From assembly GCA_025890175.1 (NCBI GenBank), contig JANPYM010000008.1, positions 673,337 through 737,336 on the forward strand: a stretch of DNA of 64,000 nt. The letters are read 5' to 3'. Source of the stretch: Ciborinia camelliae. Taxonomy: Eukaryota > Ascomycota > Leotiomycetes > Helotiales > Sclerotiniaceae. The stretch's first letter is position 1, and the number at the start of each line of letters is the position of its first letter. Positions 37,904-49,392 of the stretch are shown here, one piece after another. Both the position numbers and the translations under genes were made by a program. The notes beneath the pieces are model-generated. The model saw nothing but the letters and a program-made list of their open reading frames with translations. It did not search any database and was not told the DNA's origin.

Positions 37904-40134
37904 ATGGAGCAACCTCTTCCGACTCAAGAGGCTACCCAGAAGCAGTATCAAAGCATGCCGTATAACGAGTATGAGCAGCAGTATTACCCTATGCAACAAC
38001 CTGGTGCGACAAGCTTCCCTTCGAATTCGCTTTACTCCACTCAATATCAATATCGAAATATCTACCCTCAAAATCCATCAGCATATGACCTTTCTCAAGG
38101 AATGGATCAAGAAATGACTTGGAAACCCGAAGCTCTGACACAGCTGAATTTGCAATCGCAATCTTTCCAACCATACGTCTATCATCAAACAATGGACCTT
38201 TCGCAACAATTTGCTGTTCCGCAGAACATGAATCAAGGGTATTCGAATTTGAGAGCCGTCGCAACTCCAACTCCAAATTTCACAGAACAGTCGCGAAGGA
38301 AGCGAAAAAGAGTCAACGAATTCAATGGAACTGCTACGAGACCGATCACACCTACAATGGCACAAGAAGTTGATCAAGTTGAACTCGACGCGGATAGCGA
38401 ATGTTGCAGCTCTTGTGCAAGTGGCTCACTGTGTTCCGAGTCAGATTGTGATAAAAACAATATCGTTGTTGCTTGCAACTCCCCAGAATGCGAACAACCC
38501 GTTTGCACCTCTCCAGAATGTGAACAACCGGGTTATACGGAACCTCGTATTGAGGATGGTTCTCTTAGCAGACGATGTTCAGTTGTGGAAAACAATTTTC
38601 CTTCGGGTAGAATGTTTCCGCCTTGGGATAACTCGGCTTGGATTCCTGAAGTGTCGCGAGCACCTGCTCCTCTGCAAGCTTCCGCATTTCAGCCTCTTGC
38701 TCCTGGATTACAAAATAACCAAACTCAACAAGAGATGTCTCCTTCGCCTGTTCCAACAACACCATCATTGGGCTTGAACATGGAAACTCCCATGTCTGGG
38801 TCTTCGCTTTCTGGTACTGGAATGCGTTTCGGTGAAGGATTGGAACACTTCAGTTGTAATTGGTTGGACTGTGGACAGCCAATGAATGATCAACATGAAT
38901 GGCATAAACATTTCCATCAGGAACATATCGATCCACAATTCACGTTCAATTGCCCAATCCCTTCAGGATCTTGTCAAACAACACTCATCTCAAACCCTTT
39001 GGATCATTTACAAATGAATCATGGCTTTACCTTTGATGAGAGTATGAACGGATTTCCATGCCCTGCTCCCGGATGTCTTACTGATGAGATGTATTGTGAT
39101 CCTTCAATGCTTCACAATCATCTGGATCAAATGCATGCCATACCACTTCAAGGGCAATTGCAGTGTCAAGTCGATTCTTGTAACACCTTATATCAAGATC
39201 CAAATCAATTTTTCCATCATTTGAACCATCATCACAATCTTCCGATTCCAATGACTCCAATTGAGGAGATCGATCTTTCAAGTATACCACCACCAGCACA
39301 AGCACCGGCACCAGCACAAGTAGAGGCAGAGGAAGAGGCAAAGTCAGGGGCCGCTGCGGTAGTGAAGACTGAAGGACCAGAAGCAGATAATCATCTATCT
39401 TGCAAGTGGACAACAAATAACCATCCTTGCGGTCACGTCTTTACTTCGGAAGATGCTCTTCAGACTCATGTCAAGGAAGCTCACTTGTCTACTTTGAACA
39501 AGAATTCTGGTTATTTCTGTAAATGGCAAGGTTGTTCTCGAAAGCATAAAATGGGTGCCAAAGAAGGGTTTTCCCAACGAGGAAAACTCGAAAGACATAT
39601 GGCGAGTCATACAGGATGTAAGTTAAATTCTTCTCATGGTTTTATATTACTGACTGATTTGAAATAGTCAAAGAATGTACGTGTGATTTTCCAGGATGCG
39701 GAAAAACATTTGCTGCTGCACAATCTTTAAAACAACATTATCGTCTCCACACTGGTGAAAAGCCATGGAAATGTAGATATTGTCCGAAGTCCTTCCCTCA
39801 ACAAAGTGCTTGCACAGTTCATGAACGCATACACACACAAGAAAAGCCTCTCGTTTGCGTGATCTGCGGAAAAACCTTTAGCGAATCGTCAAATTTAGCA
39901 AAACATAGAAAGACACATGGGGAGAGAGGTCATTTTGAATGCCCAGAGTGTCCGAAGACATTTCATAGATTGGATCAGTTGAAGAGACATGCAGAGATGC
40001 ATGAAAGGAGGAAGAAGAGGGCGTCTGAGGGTGAGGGTGTAGATGGTGAGGAGGGGAAAAGTGAGGTGACAGAGAGTGTGGCGACGGAAAGTTTGGCTGA
40101 TGGGGTTAGTGTACGGGGAGGTGCGGAGGAATAG
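37904..40134 (+). CDS. zafA: Zap1/ZafA-like zinc-responsive C2H2 transcription factor
   Basis: Two exons, 37904-39617 and 39668-40134, give 726 aa; the 50-nt intron (GTAAGT...TAG) falls just before the last fingers. The start ATG is in a perfect ACCATGG context. The N-terminus is Gln/Pro/Tyr-rich. A Cys-rich stretch (about 165-205) carries two copies of SPECEQP. Four atypical finger-like units (about 317-446) start with CNW/CP/CQV patterns, as in the zinc-sensing fingers of Zap1. After a Pro/Ala linker, six further fingers run to residue 683. The last four are canonical (577-599, 607-627, 635-655, 663-683) with TGEKPWKC and GKTFSESSNLAKH, closely matching the Zap1 DNA-binding block. Zap1/ZafA activates zinc-uptake genes and often its own gene when zinc is scarce. 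The orthology call is from memory of the family. Confidence 0.82.
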
Positions 40135-43100
40135 GCGGGGTTTGATGATAGGGGATGTGAATGACGAATGACGATAGGATGGGGGTGGGTTGGGATAGGA
40201 TGGGATGGGGTAGAAGGATGTGAATACGGAATAATGATAACGAGAGACGAAAATGATGATTCACGAATCATACATCAATCATGGGGGACACATGGCGATG
40301 GATCCCATTGCGATGGGAGGGAGGCTGGTTTCGGATAGGATATTCAATGTCATGCATGGATGGATATGGATCAATGCACGGCTGGCTGGCTGGCTACATG
40401 GATGGATGGATGGATCATATGGGGTGGTGGGTCGGAGGATGAAAGGGGGGAATATCAAAAGTCTGCAAGGGTACTGGGGTACCGGGGTACCTATTGGGTG
40501 GTTGGTGATGGATACTGGTTGGTGATGGATACCTACCTACCTACCTATCTACCTACCTGATTGAATTTTCTTTTTTTTAAATGGAAATGAATGTATGTAT
40601 GTATGTATGTATTTGAATGTATTTGAATTTGAATGAAGACCTTGAGAATGAGAATTATGGGGTTTGAAATGAATGTTGTATTGGAGTGATAATTATGTAT
40701 GATGTGATGCGAATGTGGTATGGGATAGGATTGGGATAGGGAGTGGGTGTTAGTGTGAATGTGAATGTGAGTGCGAGTGTGAGTGATAAACTTGTATAAA
40801 TTTGAATATATGTAAGGTAGAAAGGGAGGTAGGTAGGTAGGGATAGGAATATGGGGAAAGAAGGGGGAGAAGGGGAGTAGGGGAGGGGGTGGGTGAGTAT
40901 GAATTGAAGAGGAGCAGGAGGTGGTGGGTGGTGATAGGTGAGGTGTATGGAAATATATTTTAATATCTAATTACCTAGTTATCTATATGGGTATAGTATA
41001 GTATAGTATAATATTATAATTTATTCTATTTCATTCTATTTCATTCTATCTCGTCCCATTATACTCATTTACCAATCTACTCATTTAAAAATTTGGAAAA
41101 TTTAGAAATTTTGGTGATGTATACCTATGGATAGATCTTTATCTTTCTTCTTTCTTTTCTTTTCTTTTCTTTCTTTTCTTTCTTTTCTTTTCCCTTCTTT
41201 CCTTTCCGAGGTCCTGTTGGGTTTTTCTGTTGATTGNNNNNNNNNNGTCGGTGGAGGGGTGAGTGGAATAGACGGAGGGGGGGATGTAGGGGGTGATTAT
41301 CGATTATTAGTTATACCTGGGTGTTTTTCGGGGTAGTTGAATAAATAGACCCATGGATTGATTTGATTTGATTTGATTGGCTTGGTAGACCTGGTGGACC
41401 GGGCTGAGTGGTATGGGAGGTATGGGAGGTATGGTATAGTATCATCGTATATTACGATTAAAGATGTGCTTGTTCACTCTTTTGGTGAATGAATGAATGG
41501 GTTTGGCCGGGAAGGCGGGGGCGGGGGTCGGGGGTTGTACGGAGAAGTTGTAGTTGTGGTTGTGGTTAGATTTATTGGGATAGATGGGGAAAGAGAGAGA
41601 GAGATTGTGGGGAGTGAGAATTTAGAATTTAGAAATGATAAATGATAAATGTGGTGGGTGTGGGTGTGTAGAGGGAAGGAAGAGGAGGAGAGGGGAATTG
41701 GATGGGATGGATAAGATGGATAGAAGAAAAGAGAAGATATTTAAGAGTGTGGAGTAGAGTTTTTAAAAGGGTATATATATCATCGATGGTTCGGACTATG
41801 GTGGTGGAAACGGGAAGTTGGAGTGGAGGTAAGAGGTAAGATGGAAAAATGAAAAATGAAGAATCAAGATTAAGTTGAGAGGGGGTATATACCTATTGAA
41901 CTGAACAAAGATACGAGATATATAAGGGAGAGGAGAGGAAAGGCGAGAGAGAGGGCGCTGGAACTGGAAATTCAAAATAAGAAGACGGGAAGAAAGTTTT
42001 GTGATGAGTTGGTTTTCTGGGTCCATATATAACACAGAGAATGCAGACATGGGAAAGGGGTGGAAAGTAGTGATATATTGATGATAGATTTCTCAAGATG
42101 AGATAGTAATAGTATGATATCAGACTGTCTCCTACAGATTCCAACGCTGGAGTAATATTATATATCTACCTGCTGTTCCACAATATGCTTGCACAGGTTG
42201 CTTCTACAACTCTTCTATAGGTTTTTTATATTAATCACATATAATACAAGACTTCCAGATCCCAACATTTTATCCCTCCACAACCATATTTCTACATCAA
42301 ATAAGCATTGAATCGATCAAATTGTGCATAATCAAAGAATAAAAACTATAAAAATTAAATTATAAATCTATCTTTTTTTATATATATATCTATCTATCCC
42401 TACCAAGACCTACCTACCTATCCATACTCGAGAACTTCAAAGTCAAATTAACCAGTAAAGTATAAGTAGATAGGTAGGTAAAGAATACTCTCAGACTTTC
42501 CGCCAAATTCCATTTCCATTCTCACCCAGCTATGGAACAACCTCTTTTAAGAGAGGAGGAAAGTGAGAGGTGGGGGTAAAAATCACTATTTCTATCATAT
42601 CATCATCATCATCATTCCGAGATATGGCAAGACTTTTCCTTTCGCTGGAAGAGAGAGAAGGGAGTAAAGTGAAGTAATTACCTATGCTTAAAGTGAAGTT
42701 ACTTTTCCAACTCCGATATGCAACGAAACTTTTGAGAAAAGGGAAAAGAAAGCCAAGGGGACTTGCAGTGAAGATACCAATTTCACATTCCTATTCATTC
42801 TCACTCAGAGGTGCAAGGAAATTCTTTTTCGCGAGGAAAGGAGGGGGTGGGTGAGTTAGTAAGCAAGTGCTTTAAATAAATCGCAAAGTACTATTTTTGT
42901 GAAGTTATCAACTTAGGTACTATATCTATGTTCACTTCGATATGCATCCAAACTTTTTGGAGCGAATAAAATTATTTCTTTAATTCTCACTTAGATATAC
43001 AACAAAATACTTTGAGGGGTAATGGATGAATAATATAATGTATTCACATCACGTAAGGTAACGTAGTATAACGGCATGATAGTAGGTATTTGGTAGAGGT

Positions 43101-44117
43101 ACCGAGGAGCGGGGAGAAAATGGAAAGAGAAATGAAAAGAAAACCGAAAGAGAGTTAGTTCATGGCGTTAATGATATACGAAATGAAGTGTGAACTTGAT
43201 GAATAATGGTCAACAGTCCAACCATTCATTGTCCAAGCAAGCACGAAGATTTACGGGATTGTATTGTAGATATCGAGGTATCTCTGCGTATAATGCGCTC
43301 AAGATATTGAGTAAAGAGATGAGATGGAATAGGATGGAAAATGTAATAGAACGAATAAGAGCAAATATTGGACGGGGAGGCAAGTATAGGGGCGTTCCAG
43401 TTTCTTTGGACATGATGTTTGGGAAATGAAAGGTGGGTGTGATGTGTCTGCTCAAGGTGGATAATGTATGTTTGAGGAGAGAAACTAGGTTTTAGAGCAT
43501 GATTGGGGGATGGGGAATGGCAAGGGTTCGCTCGGAATATTGTGATGTACGATGGTTTGTTTGGGAAGTTGTGAGTAGAATCAACGGGTTGATGTTACAG
43601 AAACTTTGGTGCAAGGGCAGAAATGAAATGACAGTGGTTCATTTGTAATGAAGCGGTCATGAAAATGTTATAGGAAAAAGACATGGGATGGCATAATCGT
43701 GTTCATTGGCTTCTTCGTGAGGCATCAGGATGCTGTCAAAGGTACCAATCGGGACCAAAATCTCAAGTATGAGCCACAGCAAATTGTGAAGTATAACAGC
43801 TTGTTCAAAATCACTGCTGCGATCGGGTATGCGCTTCCAAATATCGATGCTCGCGAGTTTCTTGGTATTAATAGACATAGAAGTCTTGAACCCCCCTTCG
43901 ACTTCGAAACCATGCCTAGCCGCTCGCATAATAAATCACGCCAAATCCGAGGGAACCTTTTGGTTTGTTTTTGCTCAAGTCGTTTGATTTATTGGAAAGG
44001 CTTTTTATACCAGCCATGCTATTTTCGATGATACACCGTGACCCGTGCGAAAACAAACCAGGCAAAAGGCGCCATGCCATCCATCCTCACAATCATAAAT
44101 CCCTACATCCAGAAAAT
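40135..44117. other. 4-kb convergent spacer with microsatellites
   Basis: No recognised gene. 40.14-41.7 kb is strongly purine-rich on the plus strand (GGGAT, GGAT, GTGAAT units, TACC and TATG arrays near 40531-40612), with CTTTT repeats at 41148-41202. 42.3-43.1 kb has ordinary intergenic sequence with AT-rich patches. Short frames at 43199-43429 (+) and 43657-43929 (-) have no recognisable domain. It probably includes the long 3' flank of the Zap1-like gene. Confidence 0.55.
41237..41246. other. Assembly gap (10 N)
   Basis: Ten N bases. Unlike the other two gaps, the flanks share no visible overlap. Confidence 0.98.
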
Positions 44118-44790
44118 CTAAGCCTATTGTGAAGTTAGCATTGTGCCCGAAATTTTCCTTTACCAATATCCCTCCCCTCTCTTCATGTCCTCGAAAAGAA
44201 TGGTGACCCTAAGGTCGGCAGAATCGCATACCTTGACAGCAAACTTTCTTTGTGGGAAGTGCATCGATCTCTTCTTGGTCTTCTCCAACTTCAACTCTTG
44301 CTCGTGCTGGGTAAGACGTCTACGGATGGCACGAGTCTGTTTTGGGCGGAGATCGAGAGGAAGGTACTTCTTTCCCTTGTAGAAGAGACGGAGTTGTTGG
44401 CGTTGGTTGGCGTTAATGACTGTGAGGACCTTGGCAATTGACTTTCGGACGTCGTGGCTGTATGAAAAATCTCATTAGTATCCATTTATTTTGTTGGTCT
44501 TGAATCTCTAAAATCCTCATCCAAATCCAGCAGGTCGGAAAAGTTAATTAAACCAAAAGTACGAACATCTTGGTGAGCTTAGCAGCAGATCCTCCAGCAA
44601 TCTTCTGAGTTCTCAATTGACCGAGCTCAGTCTTCAACTCTCCGAGTTGCTTTGCGAGGTCCGCCTTGTTCTTGGACCAAAGTTGGCCAGTCTTTACTTT
44701 TCCGGACGACTAATCGCGATGATCCGTTAGCCATCTGTCTCCTTCAATTTCAAACATCAACATCTCTCCGAGGAATCTGTCGCATACCAT
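44118..44790 (-). CDS. rpl35: 60S ribosomal protein L35 (uL29)
   Basis: Four coding exons read downward: 44790-44788 (ATG only), 44709-44567, 44457-44232 and 44123-44118 (one Ala codon plus stop). Together they give 125 aa. Introns are 78, 109 and 108 nt; the second has an unusual GTTCGT donor and the other two have GTATGC donors. The product begins [16 protein letters not shown], contains the family hallmarks [30 protein letters not shown] and RRRL, and ends [10 protein letters not shown]. Length and ends match eukaryotic L35. The protein sits near the exit tunnel of the large ribosomal subunit and helps dock nascent-chain factors. A telomere-like GGTTAGGGTTAAC motif lies about 90 bases upstream of the start. 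Confidence 0.97.
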
Positions 44791-44878
44791 TTTGTGTAAG
44801 GATCGGGTGGTTGTCGATTATGATTGTCGGGCGTCTCGTCGTCGTGAATGAACTTGCTCAAGAGCGTGAGAACTTTTG

Positions 44879-44891
44879 GTTAGGGTTAACC
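44879..44891. promoter_or_regulatory. Telobox-like motif in rpl35 promoter
   Basis: GGTTAGGGTTAAC, read on the gene strand as GTTAACCCTAACC, lies about 90 bases upstream of the rpl35 start codon. TTAGGG-type sites are known Tbf1 targets at ribosomal-protein genes in some ascomycete yeasts. Its use here is inference. Confidence 0.55.
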
Positions 44892-46040
44892 GAAGCCTAA
44901 GCCCACAAACGAATTTTTTTAAAATGATCGACCAATCATCATTGAGTCACATGATCTGGATATTTTTCGGCATTTTAAGAGAAGGCTGCGATTTTTGAAT
45001 CGCAAGGCCTTTTGTAGGAAATGTGTACCTAGAGGGCATAAATTTATTCCATCCGAACGAAGGAGATTCTTTACGATTTCGAGTCTAAAGTATCATTACC
45101 TCGACAATATCTGCATACCATGAAATGCGAAAGATGATATTTCTCAATGAGATTTTTGAAGTCCTCCGCCACACAAATTCGGTCATCTTGAAAAGCTTTT
45201 CTGGTTTGATAGAGTAAGTCCACGGGTAGGTACGAGTTCGCAAGTGCCATTTTCAACCGGTCGAAGAGTTTCGTGGTTTATTTTTGAGTAGCGTCAGTCT
45301 GTCCTATAGTCAATGTGGCTATCAACCTAGTGGTCTATACTTCTTTCGTCCTTCTTGATGGATCTTACTGTAGAACAGATTGCACATTCGGGATGCAACA
45401 AGTATTTGGTACCGGACGCAGCATAATTCCATCATACATCACGATCATAAAGCGGATTCAATATCTTTCTCGAAATGTACACGACATGTTGAGCGACCCA
45501 TTATTGCGATAAATACCACTACTACATTGCCTCCAAGGCACCTCAAAATTACTTCGGATGTTCAGGAGGTTTTTGAAAGGCAATCTCTGCCGCTGTCGAG
45601 ATGACGCAATCGCGAATTGAGGAAGGTGCTTAAGGGATTGTGAGAGGCTTCCTTGCCTCACCATCGGCAGAGAGTAGCAGTTTGGTAGCGCCGGTTGCCC
45701 GTACAATTAGGATAATGGCAAATGAGGGCGGACTGGCTTGGGGTTGAATCTATTGTATTCAGAGTTACAAATTGATGATCAAAAGTTCATTCCCAATGAT
45801 CGGAATCAGAATTGCGATGATGCTGACGTTCATTCATTATGGCTATGCTAGCATAATCCTTTACTCCATTCATAATAACCTCAAAATCACGATCCCTTAA
45901 GAAATATGTCCACCCAATCGTATATGCCGAAGAAAACAAGCCCACGTCATGATCATCATCAAAACTCCTCCATCAATCCCGCCTTATTCGTCGTACCATC
46001 ATCCGACCGTATCACCACGATATTGCACAACATTGTACAA
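44892..46040. other. Intergenic region between rpl35 and PLDc_N gene
   Basis: Contains the rpl35 upstream region, one small minus-strand ORF (listed separately) and the 3' flank of the PLDc_N gene. Nothing else recognised. Confidence 0.5.
45071..45250 (-). other. Unrecognised 59-aa ORF upstream of rpl35
   Basis: An ATG-initiated minus-strand frame (start 45250) whose product looks protein-like: mixed helix-forming segments, then a CRYCRG motif near its end with an adjacent possible GGTAATGA splice donor. It could be a small gene, a first exon or a remnant. No domain recognised. Confidence 0.22.
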
Positions 46041-46408
46041 TTATGGGATAGCTTCGTATGAACCACTTCCGGAGTTGTGTGCTTGTCTGTTCGAGAACAA
46101 CCAATAGATAACCAATCCGAGGATGGGAAAGAGGAAGACGACCAAGCACCAGAGTAGTTTGTGGGAAGGGGGGCGGTTTGATTTGAGGACCTCGACTGCA
46201 AATATATGGTTAGATCTTATATCATAACAAGGGAACGGCGATACATACTGAAGACGATAATATCGAGAATCAAAACGATGAATCCAACAACGCCGCCACC
46301 GGAACCATACTTCCAGGCATTGCCATGTCCAGCGATCTCAACAGGTTGAGCAAACGCCAAGGCGAAGAAGAAGAACTGAAGGAGGAAGCTGAGTGTATTC
46401 TGGAACAT
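46041..46408 (-). CDS. Small membrane protein with PLDc_N domain
   Basis: Two exons, 46408-46249 and 46195-46041, give 104 aa; the 53-nt intron has a GTATGT donor and TTTGCAG acceptor and splits an Ile codon. Residues 1-20 are a signal peptide or first membrane segment, ending ALAFAQP. A Gly-rich turn precedes a membrane span (about 37-56), a short basic KSNRPPSHK loop, and a second span ending in the ILGLVIYWLF pattern typical of the cardiolipin-synthase N-terminal domain (PLDc_N). No catalytic HKD phospholipase motif is present, so this is the membrane domain alone and not an enzyme. Such small proteins are widespread in filamentous fungi and uncharacterised. Confidence 0.85.
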
Positions 46409-48900
46409 GTTTACTGATTTGGTTTGATTTGATTTGATTTGATGAGTATTTTAGAGACTTTTGAAGTTGATGAAAGTGGATGTAGATGCACTCGAAATGT
46501 GGTCCTTGTTGAGGTTATAAGTTAATAGTTGTTGACTGGTTGCTTGCAGGATTGTAACTTGTAAGCCTAGAATAGCGCCATTTGTTGACGTCATATGTGA
46601 TTTCCAATTCGTTACAACTTTTACAACCAAGGAAACTGCTTATGCGAGGGAAAGGTCAACTGATGATGATTTTCATTGGTGAATCCCCCAAGTGAGATGC
46701 GAGTTTGTCCAATCAAATACTTTCTTTGAACCTCTGACCCCTGAGCACATACACAAAGAATGCCAAGGTTACTACGTAAATAAATACGTTCTCGTCTCGT
46801 CTCGTCTCCAATTGATTGAGATAACTTCAATGATTGGAGTGAGCACCATTGATTTAATCTGGTATGACAAGATGAACTCAAAATTTACTTTAGCTTTCCG
46901 GTAACAACCCGTTGAATACTACCATTTAACCCCATTTCTCTTTGCTTCTAATAGGCTAGCAATGGCAATATATGAAGAGTGCACGTTGGCTACAATGTTG
47001 GTTCAATCCAGGTACTACTCGAATACTTGGTTGGTTCCGTTTGAGATCACTCTGACGATTCAATATCGGTGGCGTGAGCCAGTCTAAAAGATTCAACACC
47101 AGATAGTCCGAAGCTTTCGACGTTGTTTTTGTGTTTTTGTCGTCTCAAACCTACACACATAACAAACTACCGTATCGTTGGGCTTGGAAATTCACAATGC
47201 TTGATGCAATCCACTCGTCTAAATCCTGGGCGCTGGCAGTGCCAGTTCAACGTAAAATATTGAGGTGCCTGTTGGTTTATGTCATACACTTGTGGATGCG
47301 CGGTGGTGCTAGATGTGTATAGCAGTACAATGTGTTCTCAGACCTCAACTGCGAATCTCCTGCCTTCAAATCCCCGGCATTCAATTGGTAGTTTGAGATG
47401 CCGGTAATTCTACGTACATTTATACTTACAAAACAAATAATTCTCAATCATGATGGAGAGGGGAGTCCATACCAATAACCCAAAACTTGGGAAACTGAGT
47501 ATATATACCAGTCTCCTAAGCATTTCTTACGCCTGTGGATCGAAGGGGAAATTAGCTGTTGAAGGAGTTAAGGCTGCAAGTCTTCAAAACTCCGCATTGT
47601 TGATTTTCCTTGGGTTACCTATTTCCTTATGGGAACCGTTATCGAGAGATAACTGGGATCGGCTTTAACATGTTGATTCGGCTGTGAAAAATGGCAGTAC
47701 ATCCGAAGTGAAGGCATTATTGTCACGAGAAGATGACGAGGTCTAATCTCTGGATATATATTTTTGCTTTCTCTTAATTTAGCTCTTTAAGGAATGGATG
47801 CTTCTCTTACTCTCCGGGGTCAGTAATGCACGATATCAGAAAGTCGAAACACGTATTGGACTGGGGCTATTGAATTTCTGCAGGCCTTTGAGATCTTCAC
47901 CTCGGCCATGATAGTCGATATTCCAGCACCCAGCACACAGTAACCAGCACGACTGGTAGCTTTTATATCTGAAATCTTGGTTATCAATGGTGTGTGCTAA
48001 GAAGTCATTGGAGGATATATGGAGAAAAGGAGTGCATCACTGACAAGAAAGTTAAATTGGATTCCATATTTGCCTCTAAGATTCGGTGTATAAGAATACC
48101 TCGCTTGGCCAGTCATCCAAGAATTCCAAGTTTGTTTTCACATTTTTTGGTGCCTCCATGTTTCTGCGGTGCATGAACTGGCAGTGAAACGATTTTTATG
48201 GAAGACGTTACTCTCCCCCGCCCGCGCCAATTATAATTCCCTATATAATCGAAGATTCAAAACGATCTGGAGGATTATCACTATTGGTTCTGTATCCCAT
48301 CATCGATTCTTGCAAATTCTATTTATCGCTCAGTGATCAGGAGACTAAATGGCAACATGAACTCATAAATTCACATCTTACGAAAACATCTCCCCCTAAC
48401 GTTGTTGGCGGCCGTGAGTATTACGACCAGGCTCTTTAAGTTGGTCTTTCTAATCGCCGTGTTAAGGATAATCAATCTTTTCAAAGTGTGTTGATTTGAT
48501 AGATACGGCTCAGACATCAATAGCCTTTTATTTATCCAAGACGGCGCTCAGGGTTAAGTTTCATTCTTCTCAGTGCGTACTGGCATTCACGGAAACAAAT
48601 TTTGATGACCTCCTTGAAGAATAGTTACTTCTGCTTCGGCGATTGTTGTATTTTGATTTTCACAATGTTATTTATTCGTTCCATCTTCAATTTTATGGTA
48701 CATCTCGGAATCTGAAGCTGCTCTTTTGAACTCTTGAGATAGAGGAGATGAAAAAAAAGATATGATCCTCATTAAGCTACACACATTGCATGCGTAGGCA
48801 CCTTCAGGGCCACTAGGAAATACTATATCATTCTTGTTTTCTCGAACTATTATTTGAGGGGACAAAGATACGGGATTAAACGAGCCTTTGCTGAAACTAA

Positions 48901-49392
48901 ATGGGGATTATTATCTCTCGTATACAAGTTGTTTCGCATTTATATGATTTTCTTCGATACTGTATAACTTATAATATCGATAAATTTATTGCAGCATTTC
49001 GATCATCAATATGTACAAACGGGTCCGCAAACTTCAAGAAACTATATCATTATAAATTTCCAAGCTTGCAAATCACTCTGATGGTAGCAACCTCGCCTAA
49101 CATGTCAACGAAAATATGGCGCCCCCCTTCTCCTATAGCTATCATTATCGGATCGCTTTGCAGCAGGCTCAACCCAATCTCTGCATACAGTTATGCCAAT
49201 GCATACGCAAATGAATCATGTGAGAAAATATCATGTGAGAGAAGAATAACATATCAACAAACAAGGTTGCATGGATATACAACGCAGCTGCTCGTTGATC
49301 TTGATATACCTAGTCTCGTTAAGATTTTCAAACATTCCGCCATATCGCAATGCAACCAATCCAACATTGCAAAGAGATTGATCCCGAAATAA
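48901..49392 (+). other. Unrecognised 163-aa ORF
   Basis: ATG-initiated and longer than expected by chance for this AT content, but with no recognised domain, no signal peptide and a random-looking composition. No clear TATA box or splice sites nearby. Confidence 0.15.

Noticed and set aside
46995..47015. tRNA-like B-box (GGTTCAATCC)
   Set aside because: One base short of the consensus, with no A-box or acceptor stem around it.
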